The position numbers and the translations under genes are program-made. The notes below the pieces were generated by a model. It did not search any database, was not told the origin of the DNA, and worked only from the letters and a program-made list of their open reading frames with translations. From Duganella aquatilis (GTDB lineage Bacteria; Pseudomonadota; Gammaproteobacteria; Burkholderiales; Burkholderiaceae_D): a DNA stretch of 64,000 nucleotides. Below are positions 8,130 through 17,000 of the stretch, in pieces (within the stretch, counting starts at the first letter, position 1; every line of letters begins with the position of its first letter). Location of the stretch: the NCBI RefSeq assembly GCF_009674565.1, contig NZ_WKJL01000022.1, positions 39,016-103,015 of the forward strand, given 5' to 3'.

Positions 8130-9665
8130 ATGACGACCGACTATCTGAAGAAAGTACTGACCGCGCGCGTCTACGACGTCGCTGATGAAACCCCGCTGGA
8201 ACTCGCACCGACCCTGTCGCAGCGTGTCGAGAACCGAATTTATTTCAAGCGCGAGGACATGCAGAGCGTGTTCAGCTTCAAGATTCGCGGCGCCTACAAC
8301 AAGATGGCCCATCTGACCGACGCCCAGCGCAAGCGCGGCGTGATTTGCGCCTCGGCCGGCAACCACGCCCAGGGCGTGGCGCTGTCCGCCGCCCGCATGG
8401 GCTGCCGCGCCGTCATCGTGATGCCGACCACCACGCCGCAGGTGAAGGTGGATGCGGTCAAGGCGCGCGGCGGCGCCGACGTCGAAGTGGTGCTGCACGG
8501 CGAGTCCTACACCGACGCCTACAACCACGCGTTGACGCTGGAAAAAGAACAGAAGCTGACCTTCGTCCACCCGTTCGACGATCCGGACGTGATCGCCGGC
8601 CAGGGCACCATCGGCATGGAAATCCTGCGCCAGCATTCCGGTCCGATCCACGCCATCTTCGTGCCGATCGGCGGCGGCGGCCTGATCACCGGCATTGCCG
8701 CATACGTCAAGCAGATCCGCCCGGACATCAAGATCATCGGCGTGCAGTCGCTGGATTCGGACGCCATGGCGCGCAGCCTGAAGGCCGGCGAGCGCGTCAC
8801 GCTGACCGATGTCGGCCTGTTCGCCGACGGCACCGCCGTGCGCCTGGCCGGCGAGGAAACCTTCCGCCTGGCGCAGCTGTACGTGGACGATGTGATCCTG
8901 GTCGATACCGACGCCATCAGCGCCGCCATCAAGGATGTGTTCACCGATACGCGCAGCATCCTGGAACCGTCAGGCGCGCTGGCCATCGCCGGCGCCAAGG
9001 CCTATATCGAACGCGCCGCGCTGACCAAGGATCCGATCAAGAACGAAACGCTGATCACCATCGCCAGCGGCGCCAATATGAACTTCGACCGCCTGCGCTT
9101 CGTGGCCGAGCGCGCCGAGCTGGGCGAAGCGCGCGAGGCGCTGTTCGCGGTGACCTTGCCGGAGCAGCGCGGCAGCTTCAAGCGCCTGTGCCAGCTGGTG
9201 GGCGCGCGCAACGTCACCGAGTTTACCTACCGCATCAGCGACAAGGACGATGCGCACGTGTTCTGCGGCGTGCAGATCGCCGACCGCAACGAATCCGGCG
9301 CGCTGACCCGCCGCTTCGAGGAGCACGGCTTCAAGGCGCTGGACCTGACCCATGACGAGCTGGCCAAGACCCACTTGCGCCATCTGGTCGGCGGCAAGAG
9401 CGCGCTGGCGGACAACGAGCTGCTGTACCGCTTCGAGTTCCCGGAGCGTCCCGGCGCGCTGATGCGCTTCCTGGATTCGATGGCGCCGAACTGGAATATC
9501 TCGCTGTGCCACTACCGCAGCCAGGGCGGCGACGTCGGCCGCATCGTCATCGGTCTGCAGGTGCCGCCGGAGGAAATGAGCGACTTCGCCCAGTTCCTGG
9601 CAACCCTGGGCTACCGCTACTGGGATGAAAGCCTGAACCCGGTCTACAAGCTGTTCCTCGGCTGA
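8130..9665 (+). CDS. ilvA: threonine ammonia-lyase, biosynthetic
   Basis: A 511-residue PLP enzyme that deaminates threonine to 2-oxobutanoate, the committed step of isoleucine synthesis, in the cytoplasm. The PLP lysine lies in SFKIRGAYNK (Lys51), the glycine-rich phosphate loop is SAGNHAQG, and the tetraglycine loop is VPIGGGGL. The C-terminal third carries two ACT-like regulatory modules (starting ALFAVTLPEQRGSF and LLYRFEFPERPGAL), the arrangement of the isoleucine-inhibited long form. Length matches the about 510-residue biosynthetic enzyme. The ATG at 8130 is preferred over a TTG three codons upstream. It stands alone, divergent from the YqaA-like gene. Confidence 0.97.
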   Translation: MTTDYLKKVLTARVYDVADETPLELAPTLSQRVENRIYFKREDMQSVFSFKIRGAYNKMAHLTDAQRKRGVICASAGNHAQGVALSAARMGCRAVIVMPTTTPQVKVDAVKARGGADVEVVLHGESYTDAYNHALTLEKEQKLTFVHPFDDPDVIAGQGTIGMEILRQHSGPIHAIFVPIGGGGLITGIAAYVKQIRPDIKIIGVQSLDSDAMARSLKAGERVTLTDVGLFADGTAVRLAGEETFRLAQLYVDDVILVDTDAISAAIKDVFTDTRSILEPSGALAIAGAKAYIERAALTKDPIKNETLITIASGANMNFDRLRFVAERAELGEAREALFAVTLPEQRGSFKRLCQLVGARNVTEFTYRISDKDDAHVFCGVQIADRNESGALTRRFEEHGFKALDLTHDELAKTHLRHLVGGKSALADNELLYRFEFPERPGALMRFLDSMAPNWNISLCHYRSQGGDVGRIVIGLQVPPEEMSDFAQFLATLGYRYWDESLNPVYKLFLG

Positions 9666-9701
9666 CCTCACCTTGCGTTGGGGGTAAAACCCCGCGCACG
9701 G

Positions 9702-9734
9702 TTGAAAGCACCTCCGCCACAATCTTAATATAAT
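9702..9734 (+). promoter_or_regulatory. candidate promoter for the zinc-ribbon gene
   Basis: A perfect TATAAT at 9729-9734 lies 31 nt before the start codon. The best -35 candidate, TTGAAA at 9702-9707, gives a long 21-bp spacer, so only the -10 is convincing. A GGGAG Shine-Dalgarno precedes the ATG. Confidence 0.4.
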
Positions 9735-9765
9735 TGCATCTGGTTATCTTAAGGGCGGGAGAGCC

Positions 9766-10416
9766 ATGTCGACCGATATGCAGTTTTCAAGCAACTACCA
9801 GGATCTCAGCAATTCCTCCGGCGTCGACGCCGGCTTCCAGTTCGAGTTCTACTGCCAGCGCTGCAACGACCGCTGGCGCACCCGTTTTGAACCCTACCGC
9901 AGCGGCCAGGCCTCGGGCTGGGTGCAGAAAGGCGCCAGCCTGTTCGGCGGCCTGCTCGGCAGCGCCAGCAGCGTGCTGAACGGCGTGGCCGAAGCTGGCT
10001 GGCACAGCGCCCGCGACGACGCCTTCACCGGCGCCGTGGCCGCCGGCAAGGCCCACTTCAACCGCTGCGGCGATTGCCACCGTTACGTGTGCAGCCCGTG
10101 CTTCGACAGCGCCAACGGCCTGTGCTTCAATTGCGCCCCCAACGTCAACGTCGCCATCACCCGCGCCCGCGCGCAGGGCGAAGTGCAAGGCGCGTCCGAA
10201 CTGGCCACCGAGGAAGGCAAGACGCGCGGCGCGCAGCGCAACGTCACGCAAACGATGCAGCTGGTGTGCCCGGAGTGCCGCACGGAGACCCACGGCGCCA
10301 AGTTTTGCCCCGAGTGCGGCCATAAGACCGCGCAGCAGGTCGCGTGCAGCGCGTGCTCGACCATGCTGGAACCGGGCACCAAGTTTTGCACAGATTGCGG
10401 CCAGCGCCAGGCGTGA
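9766..10416 (+). CDS. multi-zinc-ribbon protein of unknown role
   Basis: A 216-residue protein with several CxxC knuckles. An N-terminal pair (CQRC near residue 30) pairs with CGDC and CSPC...CFNC around residues 104-125. Two C-terminal zinc ribbons follow, CPEC/CPEC and CSAC/CTDC (residues about 168-215), of the double zinc ribbon type. Between the first knuckle and the second lies a Gly/Ser-rich, mildly hydrophobic stretch (GASLFGGLLGSASSVLNGV) that could be amphipathic. No catalytic motif is visible. It is flanked by ilvA and queF on the same strand. It may be a structural or adaptor protein; function not assigned. Confidence 0.8.
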   Translation: MSTDMQFSSNYQDLSNSSGVDAGFQFEFYCQRCNDRWRTRFEPYRSGQASGWVQKGASLFGGLLGSASSVLNGVAEAGWHSARDDAFTGAVAAGKAHFNRCGDCHRYVCSPCFDSANGLCFNCAPNVNVAITRARAQGEVQGASELATEEGKTRGAQRNVTQTMQLVCPECRTETHGAKFCPECGHKTAQQVACSACSTMLEPGTKFCTDCGQRQA

Positions 10417-10477
10417 GCGCAGCCCGAGTGCCGCGCCCGCGTTACAATGACGCTTACTCCATTTCGCTCCACGCACC

Positions 10478-11311
10478 ATGACCAATTCCGCCGACCAGTC
10501 CCCGCTGGGGAAAACCTCCGCCTACCGCACCGATTACGCGCCGGAACTGCTGTTCCCGATTCCGCGCCAGGGCAAACGCGACGAGCTGGGCTTGTCGGGC
10601 ACGATGCCGTTCTTCGGCGTCGATATCTGGAACGCGTATGAAATCTCGTGGCTGAACCAGCGCGGCAAGCCGCAGGTGGCGATCGCCCGCGTGACCTTCC
10701 CGTCCGATTCGCCGAACATCATCGAATCGAAGTCGTTCAAGTTGTACCTGAACTCCTTCAACCAGACCAAGCTCGACAGCGTGGCCGCGCTGAAGATGCT
10801 GCTGCAACAGGATCTGTCCGATGCGGCCGGCGCCAGCGTTCACATCACGCTGACCCAGCCGGAAGAATTCGGCATGATCGCCATGGGCGAGCTGGACGGC
10901 CTGCTGCTGGACCGCCTCGACATCGAGGTCGACAACTACAGCCCGTCGCCGGACATCCTGAAGGCCGCGCTCGATGAAGAACCGGTGGAAGAAAAGCTGG
11001 TCTCTCACCTGCTGAAATCGAACTGCCTGGTCACCGGCCAGCCGGACTGGGCCAGCGTGCAGATCCACTACAGCGGTCCGCAGATCGACCAGGAAAGCCT
11101 GCTGAAATACCTGATCGGCTTCCGCGAGCACAACGAATTCCACGAGCAGTGCGTGGAACGCATCTTTGTCGACATCCTGCGCCAGTGCCAGCCGCAGCAG
11201 CTGGCGGTGTACGCGCGCTACACCCGTCGCGGCGGGCTGGACATCAACCCGTGGCGCAGCAACTTCAGCACCGCGCAGAAACCGCCGAACCTGCGCGGCG
11301 CCCGCCAGTAA
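10478..11311 (+). CDS. queF: NADPH-dependent 7-cyano-7-deazaguanine reductase
   Basis: A 277-residue enzyme reducing preQ0 to preQ1 in queuosine biosynthesis. It is the long, two-domain (YqeD/E. coli-like) form. The N-terminal half carries the ESKSFKLYLNSFNQT signature (residues 83-97). The C-terminal half has the catalytic Cys in SNCLVTGQPDW, Cys183 with Asp190 seven residues later, the same spacing as in E. coli QueF, plus FREHNEFHEQC. It follows the zinc-ribbon gene by 61 nt, with no other queuosine gene in the window. Confidence 0.96.
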   Translation: MTNSADQSPLGKTSAYRTDYAPELLFPIPRQGKRDELGLSGTMPFFGVDIWNAYEISWLNQRGKPQVAIARVTFPSDSPNIIESKSFKLYLNSFNQTKLDSVAALKMLLQQDLSDAAGASVHITLTQPEEFGMIAMGELDGLLLDRLDIEVDNYSPSPDILKAALDEEPVEEKLVSHLLKSNCLVTGQPDWASVQIHYSGPQIDQESLLKYLIGFREHNEFHEQCVERIFVDILRQCQPQQLAVYARYTRRGGLDINPWRSNFSTAQKPPNLRGARQ

Positions 11312-12148
11312 TCAGACCGGAAAGTCGGTCGAGAAGGCCAGGTCTTTCTGCGCCTCCAGTTCCGCCAGCCGCGCCGACAGCGCGCGCTGCATGGCGGTAT
11401 AGGCATCGCTGCCCAGCGCCAGCCGTTTTGGCGCCGGCTGCTGGTCCACGCTGGCAATCATGAGTTCCACCATCCTGGCCGGATCGCCCGGCGGCACCGC
11501 CTTGCGCTCTTCGAGCATGCGGCGCGCCATGCTGGCCGGCGTGCCGTCGTAGGCGGCGATGCGCGGCGCCAGTTGCGAGCTGCCGTAGCGAAACTCGGTG
11601 CGCGCCCCGCCCGGCTCGACGATGGTGACGCCGATGCCAAAGCCGGCCACCTCCTGCTGCAAGGCGTCGGCAAAGCCTTCGATGCCCCACTTGCCGGCGT
11701 GGTACAGCGACGCGCCGGGAAACGCCGCCTGCCCGCCGACGGTGGAGATTTGCAGGATGCGGCCGCCGCCCTGCGCGCGCAGATGCGGCAGCACCGCGCG
11801 CGCCACCTGGATCGAGCCGATCAGGTTGGTCTGGATCTGCTGCGTGATCTGCTCGTCGGTCACTTCTTCGGCCGCGCCGAACAAGCCGTAGCCGGCGTTG
11901 TTGACCACCACGTCGATGCGGCCCAGGGCGGCAACCGCCGCATTGACCACGCGGCGGATGGCCGGCGTGTCGGTGACGTCGAGGCGGTCCAGCCACAGCT
12001 GGTCGCCGTAGCGCGCTTTCAGGTCGTCCACGCTGGACAGTGTGCGGACGGTGCCGGCCACGCGCTCGCCGCGCGCCAGAAGTTGCTCGGTCATATGGCG
12101 GCCGAAGCCGCTGCTGATGCCGGTGATCAGCCAGGTACGTTGTGTCAT
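11312..12148 (-). CDS. SDR family NAD(P)-dependent oxidoreductase
   Basis: A 278-residue classical short-chain dehydrogenase. The Rossmann motif TGISSGFG is near the N-terminus, NNAG is the structural motif, a Ser is upstream of the active site, and SLYHAGK provides the YxxxK catalytic pair. The sequence LVHxxx is absent, so its substrate class is not evident. The start at 12148 is supported by an AGGAGC ribosome-binding site 7 nt upstream; an earlier ATG (12187) lacks one. It is divergently transcribed from an AraC-type regulator only 90 nt away, which probably controls it. It converges on queF with no gap. Confidence 0.9.
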   Translation of the reverse strand: MTQRTWLITGISSGFGRHMTEQLLARGERVAGTVRTLSSVDDLKARYGDQLWLDRLDVTDTPAIRRVVNAAVAALGRIDVVVNNAGYGLFGAAEEVTDEQITQQIQTNLIGSIQVARAVLPHLRAQGGGRILQISTVGGQAAFPGASLYHAGKWGIEGFADALQQEVAGFGIGVTIVEPGGARTEFRYGSSQLAPRIAAYDGTPASMARRMLEERKAVPPGDPARMVELMIASVDQQPAPKRLALGSDAYTAMQRALSARLAELEAQKDLAFSTDFPV

Positions 12149-12238
12149 GGGTAGCTCCTGTGAAAACATCACGATAGCGTGCGCCACCCAGACTTTGAAT
12201 GCTTGAAAGTCGGTCTTTCATGCGTAATAATCCAAACC

Positions 12239-13156
12239 ATGCAAGATGATCCCCTGTCAGATGTCCTGCGCCTCGTCAGCGCGCATTCGGTGGTTTCCGG
12301 CGGCCTGGCCGCTGGCGGCGCGTGGGCAATCGCCTTTCCCGCCGTCGGCACCATCAACTTTTTCGGCATCCTGCGCGGCAGCTGCTGGCTGATCCACGAA
12401 GGCGAAGCGCCGCAGCGCATCGGCGCCGGCGACATCTTCCTGCGCTCGGCGCATCGCAGGCTGGTGCTGTGCAGCGATCCGGGCGCCACGCCGGTCGACC
12501 TGTACACCGTGGTGGCCAACAAGGCGAACGGCGTCAGCCAGATCGGCGACGGCGACGATTTCTTCATGCTTGGCGGTAAAGTCGCGCTGGATGCGGTCAG
12601 CGGCAAGCTGCTGCTCGACGCCTTGCCGGCCACGCTGCACATCGGCGCCGGGACGCCCCACGCCGCCGGCATGCAATGGCTGCTGCAACAGATCGTGCAG
12701 GAGCAGGCCACCGCCCTGCCCGGCAATGCGGCGGCCTCGGCGCAGCTGGTACACCTGCTCTTCATCCAGATTCTGCGCGCCCACGTGGCTGACGCCGGAC
12801 CGGGCGCGGCCAGCTGGCTGCGCGCCGCCAGCGACCGCCGGCTGGCGCCGGTGTTGAGCATGCTGCATGCGGAGCCGGGCCGCGGCTGGCAACTGGCCGA
12901 GCTGGCCGACGCGGCCGGCATGTCGCGCGCCAGCTTCGCCGCGCATTTCAAGGCGGTGGCCGGGGTGGCGCCGCTGGCCTACCTGGCGCAGTGGCGCATG
13001 CGGCTGGCAGAGCGCGCGCTGCGCAGCGAAGCGGTCACCATCGCCGTACTGGCGCAGCGGCTGGGCTACAGTTCCGAAAGCGCGTTCAGCAATGCCTTCA
13101 AACGTTTGATTGGCGTCGCCCCCAAACACTACCGAAACGCCCAATCAGGCGTATGA
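12239..13156 (+). CDS. AraC family transcriptional regulator with N-terminal cupin
   Basis: A 305-residue regulator. The N-terminal about 180 residues match the cupin ligand-binding domain of the Cupin_6/AraC type (GGAWAIAFPAVGTINFFGILRG, then GDIFLRS). The C-terminal about 100 residues carry two helix-turn-helix units, WQLAELADAAGMSRASFAAHFKAVAGVAPLAYLAQWRMRLA and VAILAQRLGYSSESAFSNAFKRLIGVAPKHYR (read here in part). The ATG at 12239 is preferred over an in-frame GTG at 12179. By analogy with this subfamily it likely controls the divergent SDR gene, perhaps in response to an aldehyde or similar small molecule. That link is inferred from position only. Confidence 0.9.
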   Translation: MQDDPLSDVLRLVSAHSVVSGGLAAGGAWAIAFPAVGTINFFGILRGSCWLIHEGEAPQRIGAGDIFLRSAHRRLVLCSDPGATPVDLYTVVANKANGVSQIGDGDDFFMLGGKVALDAVSGKLLLDALPATLHIGAGTPHAAGMQWLLQQIVQEQATALPGNAAASAQLVHLLFIQILRAHVADAGPGAASWLRAASDRRLAPVLSMLHAEPGRGWQLAELADAAGMSRASFAAHFKAVAGVAPLAYLAQWRMRLAERALRSEAVTIAVLAQRLGYSSESAFSNAFKRLIGVAPKHYRNAQSGV

Positions 13157-13365
13157 TGTGATCTACAACGCCTGTTGCTACGCCAGCCGGCGGTTGCCGG
13201 CGCGAAAACGACAAAAAACGGCGAAAAGCCCCGGCATCTGGCGAAAAACCGGCATTTTTCACGATTTCTAATCAGAAATAGCGATTCTTTCTTTAGTGCA
13301 TTTTTAACAGCCTGTGGCTGCGCCCGGTTCGGGCATAAACGCAACGTCGGCATGAGCGATTTCAT

Positions 13366-13394
13366 GTTACATGGCGCAGAAACCAGCCTATAAT
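13366..13394 (+). promoter_or_regulatory. candidate sigma-70 promoter of ptsN-hprK-rapZ
   Basis: GTTACA (13366-13371) and a perfect TATAAT (13389-13394) are separated by exactly 17 bp, 46 nt before the ptsN start. The rest of the 284-nt stretch between the AraC gene and ptsN is unusually AT-rich for this genome. It holds a GC-rich hairpin at 13187-13202 but no credible gene. Confidence 0.6.
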
Positions 13395-13440
13395 TCTGCT
13401 CGCGTGCCACCCTTGTGCGGTGCAACATTACATTCGTATT

Positions 13441-13923
13441 ATGAATAACCTGAGCAAAATACTCTCTCTGGAGAACGTGCTGCTGGATTTGGAAGTGTCC
13501 AGTAAAAAGCGCGCTTTCGAGCAAGCTGGTCTGATCTTCGAAAACAACTGCGGCATTGCCCGCTCCACCGTCTCGGACAATCTGTTCGCGCGCGAGCGCC
13601 TCGGCTCAACCGGCCTGGGCCATGGCGTCGCCGTGCCGCACGGCCGCATCAAGGGCATGAAGAGCCTGAAGTCGCCGCTGGCTGCGTTCGTACGCCTGGC
13701 CGAGCCGATTCCGTTCGAGTCGCCGGACGGCAAGCCGGTCAACCTGCTGTTCTTCCTGCTGATTCCGGACCACGTGACCCAGCAGCACCTGGAGATCCTG
13801 TCGGAGATCGCCGAGATGTTCTCGGACGACGCCTTCCGCGTGGCGCTGAGCACCGACGACGATCCGAAATCGGTGCATTCGCGCATCATCAACTGGCTGC
13901 CCAGCCTCCAAGCCGCTGGCTGA
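13441..13923 (+). CDS. ptsN: PTS IIA-like nitrogen regulatory protein PtsN (EIIA-Ntr)
   Basis: A 160-residue EIIA-fructose-type protein. The phosphorylatable histidine is in GVAVPHGR (His67), with downstream motifs SPLAAFVRLAEPIPFESPDGKPV and FFLLIP. In the nitrogen PTS it receives phosphate from NPr/HPr and its phosphorylation state modulates potassium transport, stress responses and sigma-54-linked metabolism. The ATG at 13441 is preferred; a GTG at 13420 only adds residues that the family lacks. It is the first gene of ptsN-hprK-rapZ and has a good promoter directly upstream. No PTS permease is nearby, as expected for a regulatory PTS. Confidence 0.95.
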   Translation: MNNLSKILSLENVLLDLEVSSKKRAFEQAGLIFENNCGIARSTVSDNLFARERLGSTGLGHGVAVPHGRIKGMKSLKSPLAAFVRLAEPIPFESPDGKPVNLLFFLLIPDHVTQQHLEILSEIAEMFSDDAFRVALSTDDDPKSVHSRIINWLPSLQAAG

Positions 13924-13978
13924 CGTCTGACAATAGGTTAAACTAAGGACAGTTCAACCTATTCGATAAAGACGCCCC

Positions 13979-14914
13979 ATGCTGCAAACTCCGCTGACGA
14001 TACAAAGGCTTTACGACGACAATCGCGAAAGTTTGCAGCTTGGCTGGTTCGCCGGCTTCCCCGGCGGCGAACGCCTGATCTCCGGCGACGTCGCTTCGGC
14101 CGCCGACCAGGTGGGCCACCTGAACACCATCCACCCGGGCCGTATCCAGGTCTTCGGGCATCAAGAGATCAACTACTACCAGCGGCTGAAATCGCTGACG
14201 CGCGCGCACGTCATCGGCGAGCTGATCGCTGGCGGGCCGCCGGCGCTGATCATCGCGCAGGGCCTGGAAACGCCGCCCGACATTCTCGCCATTTGCGACG
14301 AGAAAAATATTCCGCTGTTCTCGACGCCGCTGCCGGCCGCGCAGGTGATCGACTTCCTGCGCGTGTACCTGTCGAAGAAGCTGGCGCAACGCATCATCAT
14401 GCACGGCGTGTTCATGGACGTGCTGGGCGTGGGCGTGCTGATCACCGGCGATTCCGGCCTCGGCAAGAGCGAGCTGGGCCTGGAGCTGATTTCGCGTTCG
14501 CACGGCCTGGTGGCCGACGATGCGGTGGAGTTCTCGCGCATCGCGCCGAACATGATCGAGGGCCGCTGCCCGGCGCTGCTGCAGAACCTGCTGGAAGTGC
14601 GCGGGCTGGGCCTGCTGGACATCAAGGCCATCTTCGGCGAGACGGCGGTGCGCCGCAAGATGCGCCTGAAGCTGATCGTGCACCTGGTGCGCCGTGGCGC
14701 CTCCGACGAGGAAGTGGAGCGCCTGCCGTTCCAGTTCCCGACCGAGGATGTGCTGGGCCTGCCGATCCGCAAGGTGGTGATCCCGGTGGCGGCCGGCCGC
14801 AACATCGCGGTGCTGCTGGAAGCCGCCGTGCGCAACACCATTCTGCAACTGCGCGGCATCGACACGCTGCAGGAGTTCATGGAGCGCCAGAGACAAGCCA
14901 TGAGCGGCGACTAG
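13979..14914 (+). CDS. hprK: HPr(Ser) kinase/phosphorylase
   Basis: A 311-residue bifunctional enzyme that phosphorylates and dephosphorylates HPr on serine. The N-terminal domain is followed by a Walker A loop GDSGLGKSE (residues 157-165) and the HprK signature IEGRCPALLQNLLEVRGLGLLD. The C-terminal part has QFPTEDVLGLPIRKVVIPV. Length is standard. It lies 55 nt after ptsN and 24 nt before rapZ, consistent with one operon. In betaproteobacteria it probably couples carbon and energy status to the nitrogen PTS. Confidence 0.96.
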   Translation: MLQTPLTIQRLYDDNRESLQLGWFAGFPGGERLISGDVASAADQVGHLNTIHPGRIQVFGHQEINYYQRLKSLTRAHVIGELIAGGPPALIIAQGLETPPDILAICDEKNIPLFSTPLPAAQVIDFLRVYLSKKLAQRIIMHGVFMDVLGVGVLITGDSGLGKSELGLELISRSHGLVADDAVEFSRIAPNMIEGRCPALLQNLLEVRGLGLLDIKAIFGETAVRRKMRLKLIVHLVRRGASDEEVERLPFQFPTEDVLGLPIRKVVIPVAAGRNIAVLLEAAVRNTILQLRGIDTLQEFMERQRQAMSGD

Positions 14915-14938
14915 CCCACGATGGTATCATCGTAGATT

Positions 14939-15799
14939 ATGCGCATCGTCCTCATCACCGGCATCTCCGGCTCCGGCAAATCCGTCGCCCTCAACGTCCT
15001 GGAAGACACGGGACACTACTGCGTCGACAACCTGCCGCCCGCCCTGCTCTCCAGCCTGGTCAAGACCTTGACGGAAGAAGGTTTGCAGGCGCTCGCCGTG
15101 GCGGTTGACGCCCGCAGCGCCGAATCGCTGGCCTCGCTGCCGGTCGACGTGCAGCGCCTGCGCGAGCTGGGCCACGACGTCAAGGTGATGTTCCTGACTG
15201 CGAACACGCACTCGCTGGTGGCGCGTTTCTCCGAGACGCGGCGCAGCCATCCGCTGTCGCACGAACTGCGTCCAGGCCAGAATCCAGGCGCGCGCCGCAC
15301 GCTGATCGAATGCATCATGGAAGAGCGCGAGCGGCTGTCGGCGATCGAGCAGCTGGGTCATGTGATCGACACCTCCGAACTGAGCGCCAACAAGCTGCGC
15401 GCCTGGGTCAAGGACCTGGTGCTGACCGAGCATGCGCCGCTGACCTTGTTCTTTGAATCGTTCGCCTTCAAGCTGGGCGTGCCGATGGACGCGGATTTCG
15501 TGTTCGACGTGCGTGCGCTGCCGAATCCCTACTACGACCTGGCGCTGCGTCCGCTGACGGGCCGCGACGCGCCGGTGATCGACTTCCTCGACGCCCAGCC
15601 AAGCGCGGGCGAGATGCTGAACGACATCCGTACCTTCGTGGAGAAATGGCTGCCGTCCTTCAAGACGGATAACCGCAGCTACCTGACGGTGGCGCTCGGC
15701 TGCACCGGCGGCCAGCATCGCTCGGTGTACATGGCCGAAAAGCTCGCCGCCTACTTCCACCCCACCGAACGCGTCGTCCTCCGCCACCGCGAACAATAA
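14939..15799 (+). CDS. rapZ: RNase adapter protein RapZ
   Basis: A 286-residue P-loop protein. Walker A is GISGSGKS (residues 8-15) with CVDNLPP shortly after. The C-terminal domain ends TVALGCTGGQHRSVYMAEKL, the conserved RapZ signature. RapZ binds nucleotides and the small RNA GlmZ in enterobacteria, guiding RNase E and controlling GlmS. The target RNA in betaproteobacteria is not known. It ends the ptsN-hprK-rapZ operon. Downstream are a GTGAAAGC...GCTTTCAC inverted repeat (15820-15858) and a palindromic repeat copy. Confidence 0.95.
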   Translation: MRIVLITGISGSGKSVALNVLEDTGHYCVDNLPPALLSSLVKTLTEEGLQALAVAVDARSAESLASLPVDVQRLRELGHDVKVMFLTANTHSLVARFSETRRSHPLSHELRPGQNPGARRTLIECIMEERERLSAIEQLGHVIDTSELSANKLRAWVKDLVLTEHAPLTLFFESFAFKLGVPMDADFVFDVRALPNPYYDLALRPLTGRDAPVIDFLDAQPSAGEMLNDIRTFVEKWLPSFKTDNRSYLTVALGCTGGQHRSVYMAEKLAAYFHPTERVVLRHREQ

Positions 15800-15819
15800 G
15801 GGGGAGCTGCGGAGCGCAG

Positions 15820-15858
15820 TGAAAGCGCACGCTTATTTTGCCAGCGCATGCTTTCACC
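15820..15858 (+). terminator. possible weak terminator hairpin after rapZ
   Basis: GTGAAAGC and GCTTTCAC are inverted around about 23 nt that includes the AT-rich TTATTTT. There is no clean U-tract after the stem, so terminator function is doubtful. Its right end overlaps the dispersed repeat at 15846-15928. Confidence 0.25.
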
Positions 15859-15928
15859 CCCAACCGGCGCGCCGCCGCCGGGGTCTGACCCCGTACGGGG
15901 TCAGACCCCTTTGTGGCCCTGCGGGGTT
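15846..15928 (-). repeat. dispersed palindromic repeat, family 1 copy A
   Basis: An 83-bp sequence whose reverse complement is nearly identical to 25515-25596, with about five substitutions and one single-base length difference. The core is GGGGTCTGACCCC, a 3-4 nt spacer, then GGGGTCAGACCCC, so each half is itself palindromic. Read on the minus strand, it begins at the TAA of the hydrolase-like gene. Probably a REP-type element that may also stabilise or terminate mRNA. Confidence 0.8.
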
Positions 15929-16991
15929 ATAGGTAGCGTAGCGGGTGCGCGTACTCAGGCCAAACCGGCTGAAACATCCCCAGCACCATTTCTGTCGTGA
16001 CTTCTTCGAGCGTGGCCGGCCGCCACTGCGGCGCGTTATCCTTATCGACCACCAGCGCGCGCACGCCTTCGATAACTTCACCGTTCTCAAAGTTGCGACG
16101 TACGAGCGCGCGTTCCATGCGCAAACAATCGGCGACATCAAGCGCAGCACCACGTTTGATCAGCTCATGCGTAACCGACATCATCAGCGGCGAGCGCGTC
16201 GACATGACTTGCAGCGTCTTCGCGGCAAACGCACCGTCATCAGCTTTCAACGACGCGACAATGGCCGGCACGGAACCGGCGCCGAAATGGCGGTCAATGT
16301 CGGCACGGTCGACGGCCAGCTGGCTGTCGCCGGCGTTGTGCGCGGCGGCGTAGGCGGCAAGCGCGGACACAAGCCCGGCGCCAGGCGTGGTGGACAGCAA
16401 AGCATCCAATGCTGCCCGATCCACCATCGGCGCATAGTGATCCGCCAGGCCGGCATACAGCGCATCAGCCGCATTGATCGTCACCCCGGTCACGCCAAGG
16501 TAGTAACCCAGCGCACCCGGCGCGCGCGACAGGAAATAGCTGCCGCCCACATCCGGAAACAAGCCGATATTCACTTCCGGCATCGCCATTTTGGTTTTAT
16601 CCGTGACGATGCGCACGCCGCCCTGCGCGATGCCCATGCCGCCGCCCATCACCACGCCATCCATCAGCGCGATGTAAGGCTTGGGATAAAAATGCACTAA
16701 ATGATTTAGCGAATATTCCTCGGTAAAGAAATCCTCCAGCAGCGCGCTGCCTCCCTGCGGCGTCGACCGCCCCACGTCGTGGAAGAAACGGATGTCGCCG
16801 CCGGCGCAAAAAGCCTTCTCGCTGCCGCTGCGGATCAGCACGGCGGCGACGGTGTCGTCGTCGCGCCAATCCAGCAGCACGCGCGTGATCGCGCGCACCA
16901 TCTCCAGCGACAGGGAGTTCAAGGCCTTCGGCCGATCGAGCACGATCAAGCCGGTGCCGTTGCTGATACTGGTGTGGATATATTCGCTCAT
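15927..16991 (-). CDS. enoyl-CoA hydratase/isomerase family protein, 3-hydroxyisobutyryl-CoA hydrolase-like
   Basis: A 354-residue crotonase-fold protein. It shows the oxyanion-hole segment EKAFCAGGDIRFF, the second oxyanion GGGMGIAQGG, and MPEVNIGLFPDVGGSYFLSR, which is characteristic of the 3-hydroxyisobutyryl-CoA hydrolase branch rather than plain enoyl-CoA hydratases (usually about 260 residues). HIBCH acts in valine catabolism, releasing 3-hydroxyisobutyrate from its CoA ester. No other valine-degradation genes are adjacent. It sits 9 nt downstream of the lyase gene on the same strand, probably co-transcribed. Confidence 0.85.
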   Translation of the reverse strand: MSEYIHTSISNGTGLIVLDRPKALNSLSLEMVRAITRVLLDWRDDDTVAAVLIRSGSEKAFCAGGDIRFFHDVGRSTPQGGSALLEDFFTEEYSLNHLVHFYPKPYIALMDGVVMGGGMGIAQGGVRIVTDKTKMAMPEVNIGLFPDVGGSYFLSRAPGALGYYLGVTGVTINAADALYAGLADHYAPMVDRAALDALLSTTPGAGLVSALAAYAAAHNAGDSQLAVDRADIDRHFGAGSVPAIVASLKADDGAFAAKTLQVMSTRSPLMMSVTHELIKRGAALDVADCLRMERALVRRNFENGEVIEGVRALVVDKDNAPQWRPATLEEVTTEMVLGMFQPVWPEYAHPLRYL

Positions 16992-17000
16992 GCGAATATT

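Noticed and set aside
13175..13393. 72-codon frame in the AraC-ptsN spacer
   Set aside because: No ribosome-binding site, overlaps the likely ptsN promoter, and has unnatural Arg/Lys/Phe composition.
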